In this document: piece by piece, positions 23,827 to 33,959 of the stretch
How positions within the stretch are numbered: position 1 is the stretch's first letter
Layout of the letters: each line of letters begins with the position of its first letter
Source of the DNA: an uncultured Anaerolineae bacterium
GTDB taxonomy: Bacteria; Chloroflexota; Anaerolineae; J036; Brachytrichaceae
DNA length: 44,807 bases
Direction of reading: 5' to 3'
NCBI GenBank assembly: GCA_937927775.1
Contig: CALBEF010000041.1
Span: 1-44,807 of the forward strand
Notes under the pieces: generated by a model
Database searches by the model: none
What the model saw: only the letters and a program-made list of their open reading frames with translations
Told to the model about the DNA's origin: nothing
Made by a program: the position numbers and the translations under genes

Positions 23827-26703
23827 ATGCCACAGACCACATCTCATCCGCGCAGGAAACTGATCGAAGTCGCCCTGCCGCTCGAAGCCATCAACGAAGC
23901 CAGCGCGCGCGAAAAGTCCATCCGCCACGGCCACCCCAGCACGCTGCACCTGTGGTGGGCGCGCCGCCCCCTCGCCGCCTGCCGCGCTGTCATCTTCACC
24001 TCGCTGGTCGACGACCCCGACGACCCGGCCGCCCCGCCAGCATTCGTGCAGGCCTGCCGCGCCCTGCCCAGGGGTCGCAACGCCGCCGCCGGCGACACCC
24101 CACGCATGCGCCTGTTCGACTTCATCGAGACGCTGGTGCAGTGGGAGAGCACCACCGACGAGAAAGTGATCGGCCAGGCGCGCGAACTGATCCGGCTGTG
24201 CGCCGGCGACACCCCGCCGCCGCTGCTCGACCCCTTTGCCGGCGGGGGCAGCATCCCCCTCGAAGCCCAACGCCTGGGGCTGGAGGCCCACGCCAGCGAC
24301 CTCAACCCCGTCGCCGTCATGATCAACAAGGCGCTGATCGAAATCCCGCCCCGCTTCGCCGGCCGGCCACCGATGAACCCGGACTACAGAACACAGAGCG
24401 CAGAACACAGACAACTGGCCGACCGGACCTGGCGCGGCGCGCAAGGTCTGGCCGCAGACGTGCGCTACTACGGCCAGTGGATGCGCGAACAAGCCCGGCA
24501 GCGCATCGGCCACCTGTACCCCACGCACAACGGCGAGACGGTGATTGCGTGGCTGTGGGCGCGCACGGTGCAATGCCCCAACCCGGCCTGCCGCTGCCAG
24601 ATGCCGCTGGTGCGCTCGTTCGAGTTGAGCAAGAAGACCGGCCGGCGCGCGTGGGTGACGCCATCCCCCTCACCCTCTCCCTCAGAGGGAGAGGGCCGGA
24701 GTGAGGGTCGTCGCGTCACCTTCACGGTTCGCACCGGCGACGCCGGCAAGCCGCCGGACGGCACGGTGAACCGGCGCGGGGCAACGTGTGTGTGTTGCGG
24801 CGCGCCGGTGCCGTTCGAGCACATTCGCGCCGAGGGCAGGGCCGGGCGCATGGGCGCGCAGTTGATGGCGATCGTGACCGAGGGCAGGAATGGGCGCAAC
24901 TATCACGCGCCGGCGCCCGAGCACGAGGAGATCGCGCGCATGGCAGTTCCACAGGATGCGCCGGACACCGATCTGCCGGAGCAGGCCCTTGGCTTTCGCG
25001 TGCAAGCATACGGCATGACGAAGCACCGCGACCTGTTCACCGCGCGCCAGTTGGTGGCGCTGACCACGTTCAGCGACCTGGTGGCCGAGGCGCGCGAACA
25101 GGCGCAGCGCGATGCGCTGGCGGCCGGCCTGCTCGACGACGACGCGCCGTTGCGGGACGGAGGGGCCGGCGCGCGGGCCTACGCCGAGGCCGTCAGCGTC
25201 TACCTTGCGTTTGCGGTGGATAAGGCTGCCGACTACTGGACCACCATTTGCTTCTGGCACAACGGTGCTGCACACCAAAAAATCGTCAATACGTTTTCGC
25301 GCCAAGCGATCCCAATGGCATGGGATTATGCAGAAGGGAATCCCTTCAGTGATTCATCTGGAAATTTCTGTCGGTTTGTTACTCTCATCAGTGAAGTGCT
25401 TGACAACTCGATCTCTGCTACCACAACCTGCAAAGCAACACAGGTGGACGCTAGGAGCCTAAAGAACGATCTCGCAGCAATCATATCGACCGACCCGCCT
25501 TACTACGACAACATAGGATACGCCGATCTGTCGGATTTCTTCTATGTATGGCTCAGGCGCGGACTGCGCGCCATCTTCCCTGAAGTTTTCTCCACCGTCC
25601 TGGTCCCCAAAGAACTGGAACTCATCGCGGCGCCGCACCGGCTCAATGGCGACAAAGTTGCTGCCAACCAGTTCTTCGAGAAGGGTCTCTCAAAAGCTTT
25701 CGCGCAGATGCGCAAATCGGCACTCGCCGACTACCCCTTATCCGTCTTCTATGCTTTCAAGCAGACAGACAACGAGGATGACGGCGATGACGATGAAACT
25801 GCCATCGCCAGCACCGGCTGGGAGACCATGCTCACCGGCCTCATCGAGTCCGGCTTCGTCATCAACGGCACGTGGCCGATGCGCACCGAATTGCTGACTG
25901 CGCTGAAGAAGACGGTCAACGCCCTGGCCTCGTCGATCGTGCTGGTGTGCCGGCCGCGCCCGGCCGATGCCCCGGCCGCCTCGCGCCGGCAATTCCTCGA
26001 CGCGCTGCGCCGCGAACTGCCCGCTGCGCTGAAGGAACTGCAATCCGGCAACATCGCGCCGGTCGACCTGGCCCAGGCCGTCATCGGCCCCGGCATGGCC
26101 ATCTACTCGCGCTATCGCAAGGTGCTGGAGGCCGACGGCGCGCCGCTGACGGTGCGCGTGGCGCTCGGCCTGATCAACCAGGAACTCGACGCCTACCTCG
26201 CCGAACAGGACAGCACCATCGACAACGAGACCCGTTTCGCGGTGGCATGGTTCCAGCAATATGGCTTCGGAGCCGGCGAGTTCGGCGTGGCTGACGTGCT
26301 GGCGCGCGCCAAGAACACCAGCGTGGAGGGCCTGGTGAACGCCGGGGTGGCCAAAGCCAGGCGGGGCAAGGTGCAGCTCGTGCACTGGAACGAGTACGAC
26401 CCGGCGGCCAGGGACTGGGCGCCGGGAGGCGACCGCCGGGCGACGGTGTGGGAGGCCACCCATCACCTGATCGAGCGCCTGAACCTGCGCGGCGAGACAG
26501 GGGCCGGACAATTGCTGGCGCAAATGAACCCGGACATGGCAGCCGAGGCGCGCGCGCTGGCTTACCGGCTATACAGCGTGTGCGAGCGCAAGGGCTGGGC
26601 CGAACACGCGCGAGACTACAACGCGCTGGTGGCGCAATGGGCCGGCATCCAGGAACAGGCCCTTGCGAAGCCGGGGGCGGCAAGCCAGGCGGGGCTGCTG
26701 TAG
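23827..26703 (+). CDS. DUF1156 adenine-specific DNA methylase
   Basis: A 958-residue DNA N6-adenine methyltransferase-like protein. The N-terminal DUF1156 block (IEVALPLEAINEASAREKSIRHGHPSTLHLWWARRPL) is followed by the AdoMet motif DPFAGGGS (from Asp135) and, far downstream, the catalytic DPPYYDN (from Asp556). A CxC..CxxC-like zinc site (VQCPNPACRC and CVCCGAPV) lies between. No restriction or helicase partner is adjacent, unlike in defence clusters that hold this family. Two repeat-derived insertions occur (about residues 186-198 and 279-295). The stretch 25270-25510 is richer in A+T than the rest. Start by alignment at ATG 23827. Confidence 0.88.
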   Translation: MPQTTSHPRRKLIEVALPLEAINEASAREKSIRHGHPSTLHLWWARRPLAACRAVIFTSLVDDPDDPAAPPAFVQACRALPRGRNAAAGDTPRMRLFDFIETLVQWESTTDEKVIGQARELIRLCAGDTPPPLLDPFAGGGSIPLEAQRLGLEAHASDLNPVAVMINKALIEIPPRFAGRPPMNPDYRTQSAEHRQLADRTWRGAQGLAADVRYYGQWMREQARQRIGHLYPTHNGETVIAWLWARTVQCPNPACRCQMPLVRSFELSKKTGRRAWVTPSPSPSPSEGEGRSEGRRVTFTVRTGDAGKPPDGTVNRRGATCVCCGAPVPFEHIRAEGRAGRMGAQLMAIVTEGRNGRNYHAPAPEHEEIARMAVPQDAPDTDLPEQALGFRVQAYGMTKHRDLFTARQLVALTTFSDLVAEAREQAQRDALAAGLLDDDAPLRDGGAGARAYAEAVSVYLAFAVDKAADYWTTICFWHNGAAHQKIVNTFSRQAIPMAWDYAEGNPFSDSSGNFCRFVTLISEVLDNSISATTTCKATQVDARSLKNDLAAIISTDPPYYDNIGYADLSDFFYVWLRRGLRAIFPEVFSTVLVPKELELIAAPHRLNGDKVAANQFFEKGLSKAFAQMRKSALADYPLSVFYAFKQTDNEDDGDDDETAIASTGWETMLTGLIESGFVINGTWPMRTELLTALKKTVNALASSIVLVCRPRPADAPAASRRQFLDALRRELPAALKELQSGNIAPVDLAQAVIGPGMAIYSRYRKVLEADGAPLTVRVALGLINQELDAYLAEQDSTIDNETRFAVAWFQQYGFGAGEFGVADVLARAKNTSVEGLVNAGVAKARRGKVQLVHWNEYDPAARDWAPGGDRRATVWEATHHLIERLNLRGETGAGQLLAQMNPDMAAEARALAYRLYSVCERKGWAEHARDYNALVAQWAGIQEQALAKPGAASQAGLL
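24382..24420. repeat. in-gene repeat insertion (CAGAACACAGAGCGC family)
   Basis: ACAGAACACAGAGCGCAGAA and ACACAGACA read in frame as YRTQSAEHRQ in the methylase. The same text type is found at 1655-1715 and inside the amidohydrolase gene (39521-39664), where it also gives TEYRTQRAE. Confidence 0.8.
24667..24707. repeat. REP-like palindrome inside the methylase gene
   Basis: Perfect 11-base arms (CCCTCTCCCTC and GAGGGAGAGGG, 24673-24683 and 24685-24695) with outer arms CCCTCA and TGAGGG. It is translated in frame as PSPSPSEGEGRSEG. Elements of this CCCTCTCCC type are dispersed in many bacterial genomes. Confidence 0.85.
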
Positions 26704-26816
26704 TGCCGCCGAGACGGCGGCGCTCCCGTTCTACCGCTGAGACGGCGGCGCTCCCGTTCTACCGCTGTCGTGTCGCCGGCAGTCGTGTGCCGCCGAGACG
26801 GCGGCGCTCCCGTTCT
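26703..26816. repeat. three copies of a GACGGCGGCGCTCCCGTTCT repeat
   Basis: Copies start near 26705, 26735 and 26789. Copies one and three carry the hairpin GCCGCCGAGACGGCGGC. The last is followed by CCCGTTCTCC triplets to about 26840. The element lies between the methylase and glyQS and may act as a terminator or REP unit. Confidence 0.85.
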
Positions 26817-26907
26817 CCCGTTCTCCCGTTCTCCCGCTCCATGTACAATTGCGCGGCGCATCCCGTAGGAGACGGGTTGAATCTACGTCCGTCAGTCATC
26901 AATCCCA

Positions 26908-29900
26908 ATGAACTTCCAGGACATCATCCTCAAACTGCATCAGTTCTGGGCCTCGAAAGGCTGCCTGATCTGGCAACCTTACAACCAGGTTGTCGGCGCC
27001 GGCACCATGAACCCGGCCACCTTCCTGCGCGTGCTCGGCCCCGAACCGTGGAACGTCGCCTACGTCGAACCCTCGGCCCGCCCCGACGACGGGCGTTTCG
27101 GCGAGAATCCCAATCGGCTCTACACACACACACAGTACCAGGTCATCCTCAAGCCATCGCCCGACCGCTCACAGGAGATCTACCTGGAAAGTCTGGACAC
27201 CATCGGCATCGACCGCAGCCGGCACGATGTGCGCTTCGTCGAGGACAACTGGGCGCAGCCGACTATCGGCGCCTGGGGCCTCGGCTGGGAAGTCTGGCTC
27301 GATGGTCTGGAGATCACCCAGTACACCTACTTCCAGCAAGTGGGCGGCATCACGCTCGACCCGGTGTGTCTTGAAATCACCTACGGTCTGGAGCGCATCG
27401 CTATGGCCCTGCAGGGCGCGCGGCGCGTGTTCGATCTGATGTGGGACGACACGCGCACCTATGGCGACGTGAAGCTTCAGGACGAGATCGAGCGCAGCGC
27501 CTACGCTTTCAATCACGCAGATGTGCAGGCGCTGCGCGAGTTGTTCGAGACCTATGAGCGCGAAGGCCAGCGCGCTCTGGCGCATGGCCTTGTGCTGCCG
27601 GCGCATGATTACGTGCTGCAATGTTCCAACGCTTTTAACCTGATGGACACGCGCGGCGCCATCGGTGTCACGGAGCGCCAGCGATACGTAGGCCGTATGC
27701 GCAGCATGGCCGAGCAGGTCGCCAAAGCCTACGTTGCCCAGCGCGAACAGGCCGGCTTCCCCTGGCTGCGCGCGACAGAAGCTGCGGCGCCGACTGACAC
27801 ACGGGCGATCCCTGCTGCGCCGGCGACTACTCAGCCGGCTTCACTATTGATCGAGCTTGGGACCGAGGAATTGCCGGCGGACGACGTGCCCCTGTGCGAA
27901 CGGCAACTGCGCGAGCGCGTGCTTGCCGCGCTGGACGAGGCGCGCATTGCGCACGGCGAGGCTGTCACCATTGCCACGCCGCGCCGCACCGCGATTATCG
28001 TGCGCGAGGTTGCTCCGGCCCAGCGCCCGCTGGACGAACTGGTGCGCGGGCCGGCTGCCAAAGCCGCCTTCGACAAGGACGGCAACCCCACCCAGGCCGC
28101 CATCGGATTTGCCGGACGCTTCGGCATTGATCCAAAAGAGTTGATCGTGAAGGAAGAGAATAAAGCCGGCTATGTGTACGCGCGCAAGCAGGAAGCCGGC
28201 CGGCCCACGATCGAGGTGCTATCACAGGTGTTGCCGGCGGCGCTCGCCAAAATCACCTTTGAAAAGACCATGCGCTGGAACGCCAGCAATGTCGCTTTCT
28301 CGCGGCCCATCAACTGGATCGTGGCGCTGTTGGGCGATCAGGTCGCGCCGTTCGAGTTTGCCGGCGTGCGCAGCGGGGCCGAGAGCACCGGCGCGCGCGG
28401 CATGGGGTCGCCGCGCTTCATCGTCGATCACGCCGATCATTACGAGTCATTGCTGGCCGCGCATCACATCACTGGCAACCGGGCGGCGCGGCGCGCTGAA
28501 GTGAAGCGCCAGATCGACGCAGCAGCGGCAAGCGTGGGCGGGCGCGTGGCAGAAAACGACCCCCTGCTGGATGAAGTCACCGATCTGGTCGAGCAGCCGG
28601 CGGCGCTGCTGTGCCGGTTCGATGCCGAGTTTCTGGAGTTGCCGGCGCCGATCCTCATCTCGGTGATGAGCAGGAAGCAGCGTTACTTCACCGTGTTGGA
28701 GGCTGATGGAGTGGGCGAGCAATCCCGCCTGCTGCCGTATTTCATCACCGTGCGCAACGGGCCGGGCGAGGACATGGATGAGGTGCGCAAAGGCAACGAA
28801 GACGTGGTGCGGGCGCGCTTTGCCGACGCCGCGTACTTCTTCCGCGACGACATGCGCAAGCCGCTGGAATCCTTCCTGCCTCGGCTCGACACGATCACCT
28901 TCCAGGCCAAACTCGGTTCCATGCTCGACAAAGCCAAACGCATCGAGGCATTGGTCGAGCCAATCGCCGCCCTGCTCATCGACGAGGACGGGACATCAAT
29001 CGTCAATCGTCAATCGTCAATCGTCAATGTTTCTCGCGCCGCCGCCCGCTTGTGCAAGGCCGACCTGGCCACCAGCATGGTAGTGGAGATCACGGCGCTG
29101 CAGGGCGTGATGGGCCGCGAGTATTACCTGCGCCAGCACCCCGATCGCGCGGCGGAAGATGTCGCCATCGCCGAGGCCATCTTCGAGCACTACCTGCCAC
29201 GCTACGCCGGCGACAAGAACCCGGCCACGCTGCCGGGGCTGATCGTGGGGCTGGCCGACAAACTGGACAGCATCGCCGGCCTGTTCGCGGTGGGTCTGGC
29301 GCCAAAGGGCAGCGCCGATCCATTTGCCCTGCGCCGCGCCGCCATCGGCATCGCGCAGAATCTCATCGCCGCCGGCCAATCGTTCTCGCTGCGCGCGGGT
29401 CTGGAACATGCCGCGCGATTGCTGCCGGTGAAGATCAGCCCTGACGCGCTGAACGCCGCGCACACGTTCATCGTCGAACGCGAGCGCCAGCAACTGCTCG
29501 ACGACGGTTTCCGCTACGACGTGGTGGACGCTGTGCTGGCCGAACAGGGTGACGATCCCTGGCGCGCCCGGCGCAACGTGATCCAGTTGTCCGAATGGGT
29601 GCGCCGCGCAAACTGGGACAAGATGCTGGCCGCCTACGCGCGCTGCGCCCGCATCATCAAGAGCGCCAAACAAGGCGCTGTCGGCCCGGCTGCGGAATAC
29701 CAGGACCCGGAGCCAGCCGCCCAGGCGCTGGCAACCGCGCTGGATGCGCTGCCGTCCAGGCCCTGCCGCGACGTGAATGAGATGATGGATTGTCTGAGCC
29801 GGCTGGTCGAGCCGATCACCGTCTTCTTCGACGCGGTGCTGGTAATGGCCGAGGATCAGGCCGTGCGCCGCTCGCGTCTGGCGCTGGTGGGCCGAGTGGT

Positions 29901-29949
29901 CAGCCTGGCCGACGGTGTGGCGGACCTCAGCAAGCTGGAAGGATTCTGA
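26908..29949 (+). CDS. glyQS: glycine--tRNA ligase, fused alpha and beta subunits
   Basis: A 1013-residue bacterial-type glycyl-tRNA synthetase with both subunits in one chain. Residues 1-290 are the alpha (catalytic) subunit: [44 protein letters not shown] and [22 protein letters not shown] short Ala/Pro/Thr linker (about 292-311) joins the beta subunit ([16 protein letters not shown] onwards), which binds tRNA. Most bacteria have two separate genes (glyQ, glyS); a fusion is known in chlamydiae and some other lineages. Nucleotides 28994-29029 are a repeat insertion read as [11 protein letters not shown]. No T-box leader was seen upstream. Confidence 0.96.
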   Translation: MNFQDIILKLHQFWASKGCLIWQPYNQVVGAGTMNPATFLRVLGPEPWNVAYVEPSARPDDGRFGENPNRLYTHTQYQVILKPSPDRSQEIYLESLDTIGIDRSRHDVRFVEDNWAQPTIGAWGLGWEVWLDGLEITQYTYFQQVGGITLDPVCLEITYGLERIAMALQGARRVFDLMWDDTRTYGDVKLQDEIERSAYAFNHADVQALRELFETYEREGQRALAHGLVLPAHDYVLQCSNAFNLMDTRGAIGVTERQRYVGRMRSMAEQVAKAYVAQREQAGFPWLRATEAAAPTDTRAIPAAPATTQPASLLIELGTEELPADDVPLCERQLRERVLAALDEARIAHGEAVTIATPRRTAIIVREVAPAQRPLDELVRGPAAKAAFDKDGNPTQAAIGFAGRFGIDPKELIVKEENKAGYVYARKQEAGRPTIEVLSQVLPAALAKITFEKTMRWNASNVAFSRPINWIVALLGDQVAPFEFAGVRSGAESTGARGMGSPRFIVDHADHYESLLAAHHITGNRAARRAEVKRQIDAAAASVGGRVAENDPLLDEVTDLVEQPAALLCRFDAEFLELPAPILISVMSRKQRYFTVLEADGVGEQSRLLPYFITVRNGPGEDMDEVRKGNEDVVRARFADAAYFFRDDMRKPLESFLPRLDTITFQAKLGSMLDKAKRIEALVEPIAALLIDEDGTSIVNRQSSIVNVSRAAARLCKADLATSMVVEITALQGVMGREYYLRQHPDRAAEDVAIAEAIFEHYLPRYAGDKNPATLPGLIVGLADKLDSIAGLFAVGLAPKGSADPFALRRAAIGIAQNLIAAGQSFSLRAGLEHAARLLPVKISPDALNAAHTFIVERERQQLLDDGFRYDVVDAVLAEQGDDPWRARRNVIQLSEWVRRANWDKMLAAYARCARIIKSAKQGAVGPAAEYQDPEPAAQALATALDALPSRPCRDVNEMMDCLSRLVEPITVFFDAVLVMAEDQAVRRSRLALVGRVVSLADGVADLSKLEGF
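28994..29029. repeat. in-gene CAATCGT tandem repeat
   Basis: Four full CAATCGT units (28997-29024) and a partial fifth lie inside the beta part of glyQS at about residues 696-707. The reading phase is the same as in the ATPase copy, giving SIVNRQS. Confidence 0.9.
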
Positions 29950-29950
29950 C

Positions 29951-29975
29951 GATTTTGGATTTTGGATTTGGGATT
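29951..29975. repeat. GATTTTG heptamer repeat, copy 1
   Basis: A 25-base run of GATTTTG-type units ending GGGATT, directly after the glyQS stop. It is identical to 40233-40257. Similar CCAAAAT-type heptamer runs are known from cyanobacteria. Confidence 0.88.
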
Positions 29976-30009
29976 AGCGGCCCGGTCGCCCCTGCCGTGT
30001 CGGTCGCCC

Positions 30010-32451
30010 CTACAATTCATCGTCGCGGGTTCGCACTTCGCGGCCCTTGCCGGCCTGCCGGCTTGCTCCGCCCACGTAACCCATCTCTTGCAGCTCCTCC
30101 ATCAGCCGCGCCGCGCGCGGATAGCCGATGCGCAGTTTGCGCTGCAGGAGTGACGTGCTGGCGTTGCCGGTGGTCTGAATGATCTCGATTGCGCGCCTGA
30201 CCAGATCAGCCTCGGCTGCGTCGTCACCCGAACCGCCACCCCCCCCGGCGCGCCCGCCTTTACCCGTGCTGGCCATGGCGCGCTCCTGCGCCATCTCGGC
30301 CACCTCGAGTTCCCAGGGCGTCTCCAGTTCCGGCCTGCGATTGGCAACATACTCCGCTTTGGCTTCCGGCTCGTCTTCCGCTTCAGCCGCCGCTTTGGCT
30401 TTTTCGGTCTCGATCTGTTTCGTCCACCACTTGATCAGCTCGCCGATTTCCCTGTCGCTCACCCAGCAGCCCTGCATCCGCAACGGGTGGCCGGATTCGG
30501 GATTGAGGAACAGCATATCGCCCCGGCCCAGCAGCGATTCGGCGCCAACTTGATCGAGGATGACGCGCGAGTCTGTCGAGGAGGCGACCGAGAATGCGAT
30601 GCGCGCCGGGAAGTTGGCCTTGATCAGGCCGGTGACAACATCCACGCTGGGGCGCTGCGTGGCAACCACGAGGTGGATGCCGGTGGCGCGGGCCATCTGC
30701 GCCAGCCGGCACAGCGTCTTCTCCGTCTCGATGGGCGATTGCAGCATCAGGTCGGCCAGCTCGTCGATCAGCACCACGATGCGCGGCAAAGTCTCTTCGC
30801 CGCGCCGGCTCAACATGGCGTTGTAGTCGGCCAGGTTGCGCGCGCCGGCCTCGGCGAATTTCTTATAGCGCGCATCCATTTCGCGCGTCACCCAGCGCAG
30901 CACCGCCGGGATGCGCTCCAGATCGCTCTCCGGCCTGCCCACGATGTGCGGCAGACCCAGGAAGCGGCTCAACTCGACCATCTTCGGGTCGATCATCACG
31001 AACTTCAGGTCTTCGGGGCGATTGGTGATCGCAAGGCAGGCCGTGATGGCGCTGATGCAGACGCTCTTGCCAGAGCCGGTGGTGCCGGCGATCAGAAGGT
31101 GCGGCATGCGCCCCAGGTCGGCCGCGATCGAAGCGCCGGCCACATCGCGCCCCAGCGCCACCGCCAGCGGCGATGAACGGGCGATTTTCTGAAACGCCTC
31201 GCTCTCCATCACCCCACGCAAGTCCACCACGCCAACGCCGACGTTGGGCACCTCGATGCCAACCAGCCCCCGACCTGGGATGGGCGCCTCGATGCGAATC
31301 GACGGCGCTTCGAGCGCCAGCGCAAAGTCGCTGTGCAGACTGGCGATCTGGCTGACACGGATTTTCTGCATGCGCTTCTCGCCGTTGGGGCCGGGGCGCT
31401 CCAGATAGCCCGGCTCGATGCCGTATTGCGTGACCGTTGGCCCGCGACGGATCTCGACCACGCGGCCGGCCAGCCCAAATTGCGCCAGCGTCGTCTCGAT
31501 GATATCGGCCTGGCGTTGCACGTCGGCATCGTTGCTCTTCGTGTCTTTGGACTGCTTAAGGAGCGAGAGCGGGGGCAGCGCGGTGCCATGCACGGCCGGC
31601 TTCCTGGGCTTCTTGTCGGCTTTGGGCGGGGCCGGCTTTTTCTCTTCGGCGCGGATGATGGTCGCGTTTGATTTGATCTTCAGGTTGGGGCCGGTCGGCT
31701 GCGCGTGGGCATCGGCCTGCCCGGTGGTTTTGGTTGCGGCCGGGGCAGCCGGCCCGGGCGCGCTCTTTTTCCTTGCAGATGGCTCGACGAGGCTGACGGG
31801 CGGCGCCGGCATGGCCGGCTGCCGAAGCGCGTCATCGGCAGTGTCGACAGGGCGCCGGCCGGCTGTGTCTTCTGCTTCCGCGTCCCGCATCAAAATGGGC
31901 TGGAAGGCAGTCGCGGCGCTGACAGCCAGCAAGGCAAACCACAGGCCAATAGCGAGCAGGCGGGAGAGGCCCTCGTCTGCGCCGAGCAAATCGAACACGA
32001 GTTTGGAGAGCACCCATCCCACTGCGCCGCCCCCACCGCCGGCCTGGGCGAGCGCAAATCCATCTGCGCCAAACGCCAGCGAGTGAATCAGCGCCAGCAG
32101 CGCCAGAAAGGCCACTTCGCCGCCGATGATCTGAACCAGCCGGCGCGCGCCGAATTCGATGCGCGTGTTCAGCAACAGCGGCGCGCCGATGCCGATCATG
32201 AGCAGGCTGAAGAGCAAAGCGCCGATGCCAAAGACCTGGCGCAACAGGCTGCTCCAGACAGAGATGATGCCGCCGGCGTTCCACCCCAGCAACGTCACCA
32301 GCGTGATGAGGCCGGCGACGATCAGCGCAAGCCCGCCGCCATTGCGCCACAACACGCGGCTGCCCAGCGCGCGTTGCGCCATCCGCAGCGGCAGAGGCAA
32401 CTGGGTATAGACACGCTTTGCGTCGCGCGCGGCAGGCTTTGGCTTGGCCAT
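30010..32451 (-). CDS. ftsK: DNA translocase FtsK/SpoIIIE
   Basis: An 813-residue ATP-driven DNA pump that clears the division septum. Residues about 38-190 hold four to five membrane helices. A Pro/Ala/Lys-rich linker runs to about 300. The motor follows: ADIIETTLAQFGL (alpha domain), Walker A GTTGSGKS with Lys462, Walker B RIVVLIDELADLM and VVATQRPSVDVVTG. A C-terminal winged-helix gamma domain (VRRAIEIIQTTGNASTSLLQRKLRIGYPRAARLME) reads polar DNA sites. The size and order are normal for SpoIIIE-type enzymes. It lies 77 bases downstream of the S1 gene and is probably cotranscribed with it. Confidence 0.95.
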   Translation of the reverse strand: MAKPKPAARDAKRVYTQLPLPLRMAQRALGSRVLWRNGGGLALIVAGLITLVTLLGWNAGGIISVWSSLLRQVFGIGALLFSLLMIGIGAPLLLNTRIEFGARRLVQIIGGEVAFLALLALIHSLAFGADGFALAQAGGGGGAVGWVLSKLVFDLLGADEGLSRLLAIGLWFALLAVSAATAFQPILMRDAEAEDTAGRRPVDTADDALRQPAMPAPPVSLVEPSARKKSAPGPAAPAATKTTGQADAHAQPTGPNLKIKSNATIIRAEEKKPAPPKADKKPRKPAVHGTALPPLSLLKQSKDTKSNDADVQRQADIIETTLAQFGLAGRVVEIRRGPTVTQYGIEPGYLERPGPNGEKRMQKIRVSQIASLHSDFALALEAPSIRIEAPIPGRGLVGIEVPNVGVGVVDLRGVMESEAFQKIARSSPLAVALGRDVAGASIAADLGRMPHLLIAGTTGSGKSVCISAITACLAITNRPEDLKFVMIDPKMVELSRFLGLPHIVGRPESDLERIPAVLRWVTREMDARYKKFAEAGARNLADYNAMLSRRGEETLPRIVVLIDELADLMLQSPIETEKTLCRLAQMARATGIHLVVATQRPSVDVVTGLIKANFPARIAFSVASSTDSRVILDQVGAESLLGRGDMLFLNPESGHPLRMQGCWVSDREIGELIKWWTKQIETEKAKAAAEAEDEPEAKAEYVANRRPELETPWELEVAEMAQERAMASTGKGGRAGGGGGSGDDAAEADLVRRAIEIIQTTGNASTSLLQRKLRIGYPRAARLMEELQEMGYVGGASRQAGKGREVRTRDDEL

Positions 32452-32528
32452 AGGTCCGTGAAACGTGACGGGGAAACGGCTGGGAGGCGCGTTTCGCCCA
32501 TCACCGTTTGCGCGTCATGCCTTGCGCA

Positions 32529-33542
32529 TTACGTCTTCACACCACGCAGGCTCAGCGCCAGACGGCGCATATCGCCATCGACGCCGATCACGCGGGCCGT
32601 GAGGTACTGGCCTTCCTTGACCACATTGCGCGGGTGCAGGAGCGCGCCTTCGCCCAATTCGCTCACGTGAACCAGTCCCTCCAGATCGTCTTCGACCTTC
32701 ACAAACACGCCGAAATCCACAACGTTGGTGACGTGACCGCTGACGGTCTGGCCGATGACATAGCGTTGCTCGATGCCATGCCAGGGATCGGGCCTGGTGC
32801 GCTTGAGGCTGAGCGCGACGCGGCCTTCGCCGGGGTCGACGCTTAGCACGAACACGTCGATCTCCTGTCCGATGGTCAGCACGTCGCGCGGATGGCCCAC
32901 GCGGCTCCACGACATTTCACTGACGTGAATCAAGCCCTCGTAGCCGCCCAGATCGACGAAGGCGCCGAACGCGGTCAGGTTGGTGACGCGCCCCCGGCGC
33001 ACCTCGCCCGGCACGATTTCATTGAGCAGCGGCGGGATTTCCTCATCCTCGCTTTCCTCGACGGCGCGCTCGGAGAACACAATGCGATCGCGCGAGGGGT
33101 CGACTTCGATCACGCACACGTTGATGCGCTGGCCGATGTATCCCGCCAGCGCCGTCCGGCGCGCCGCATCGTCCATATCCGCGGCAACGCCCGTCAACTG
33201 AGAGGCGGGAATGAAGCCCCGCAGCGTGTGATAACGCACGATGAGACCGCCGCGATTCGAGCCGGTGGCTTCGACTTCGAGCACATCGCCGTGCTGCATC
33301 GCCTCGCGCAAGGCAACCCACACCTCAGGCGTGCTGGGGCCGAATCCAGGCGCGGCGCGTTCCCGGTCCGAGGCGTTGTGGAGGTATGCCGGCAGGGCGA
33401 CTCCGCCGTAACCATCGATGCGGCGTCGCGCTTCAGCGTGGTTCTCAAGGCCAGGGCGCTCGACGCTCCATGCTTCAACATCCTTCAGCAACGATTCCCA
33501 GTACCCCTCGTCCAACACTAAATCTTCAGGCCGGTAACCCAT
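32529..33542 (-). CDS. S1 RNA-binding domain protein (rpsA-like)
   Basis: A 337-residue RNA-binding protein with three S1 (OB-fold) domains: about 84-155 (DVLEVEATGSNRGGLIVRYHTLRGFIPASQL), about 181-250 (RRGRVTNLTAFGAFVDLGGYEGLIHVSEMSW) and about 268-335 (VSGHVTNVVDFGVFVKVEDDLEGLVHVSEL). The N-terminus of about 75 residues is acidic and lineage-specific. It is shorter than enterobacterial ribosomal protein S1 (six domains) but similar to the S1-like proteins of Gram-positive and Chloroflexota genomes that help mRNA binding. AAGGAG lies 12 bases before its ATG. Confidence 0.9.
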   Translation of the reverse strand: MGYRPEDLVLDEGYWESLLKDVEAWSVERPGLENHAEARRRIDGYGGVALPAYLHNASDRERAAPGFGPSTPEVWVALREAMQHGDVLEVEATGSNRGGLIVRYHTLRGFIPASQLTGVAADMDDAARRTALAGYIGQRINVCVIEVDPSRDRIVFSERAVEESEDEEIPPLLNEIVPGEVRRGRVTNLTAFGAFVDLGGYEGLIHVSEMSWSRVGHPRDVLTIGQEIDVFVLSVDPGEGRVALSLKRTRPDPWHGIEQRYVIGQTVSGHVTNVVDFGVFVKVEDDLEGLVHVSELGEGALLHPRNVVKEGQYLTARVIGVDGDMRRLALSLRGVKT

Positions 33543-33959
33543 TTCGTAGCTTCACTCCTTGTCCGCGATGCAGAGGCGCAGTTTGCGGGCGACGTGGCTG
33601 CGCGACTGGGCTTCTCATCGCACAGCGGCGCGGCTGCGCAGGCCAGCTTCACAACAGCTCGCAGACTTGCCCCCTGCGCGACAATGAACGTGTTCCAATG
33701 TGCAATTATAATTCGCGCGCGTTGAGATTGCATGATTCACCATCTGGCGCGCTTCATCGCGGTCACGGAAGTCTGAAAATGATGCCGGCTCCAAAAAATT
33801 CACTGCCTGCGCGCGCCTCCCGGCAACGCTCATCACGCGACACCGTGACGCCATCACGCGGCGGTTCATTGCGCCTCGACGCAATTCAACGATCCAGGAT
33901 GACTCGCGGGCGCGCTGTGCGCGCTTGTAATCCAGAGGCAAGGAGTATCTGAACAACAC
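33543..33959. other. divergent intergenic region with palindromic -10
   Basis: This 417-base region between the divergent S1 and inositol-phosphate synthase genes has no credible gene. It holds AATTATAATT at 33704-33713. Because that sequence is self-complementary, it presents TATAAT on both strands (plus 33707-33712, minus 33705-33710). No clear -35 hexamer is seen on either side. The implied leaders would be about 160 and 240 bases. Confidence 0.5.

Noticed and set aside
26820..26907. T-box leader for glyQS
   Set aside because: No T-box sequence (TGGNACCGCG-like) or specifier stem is visible.
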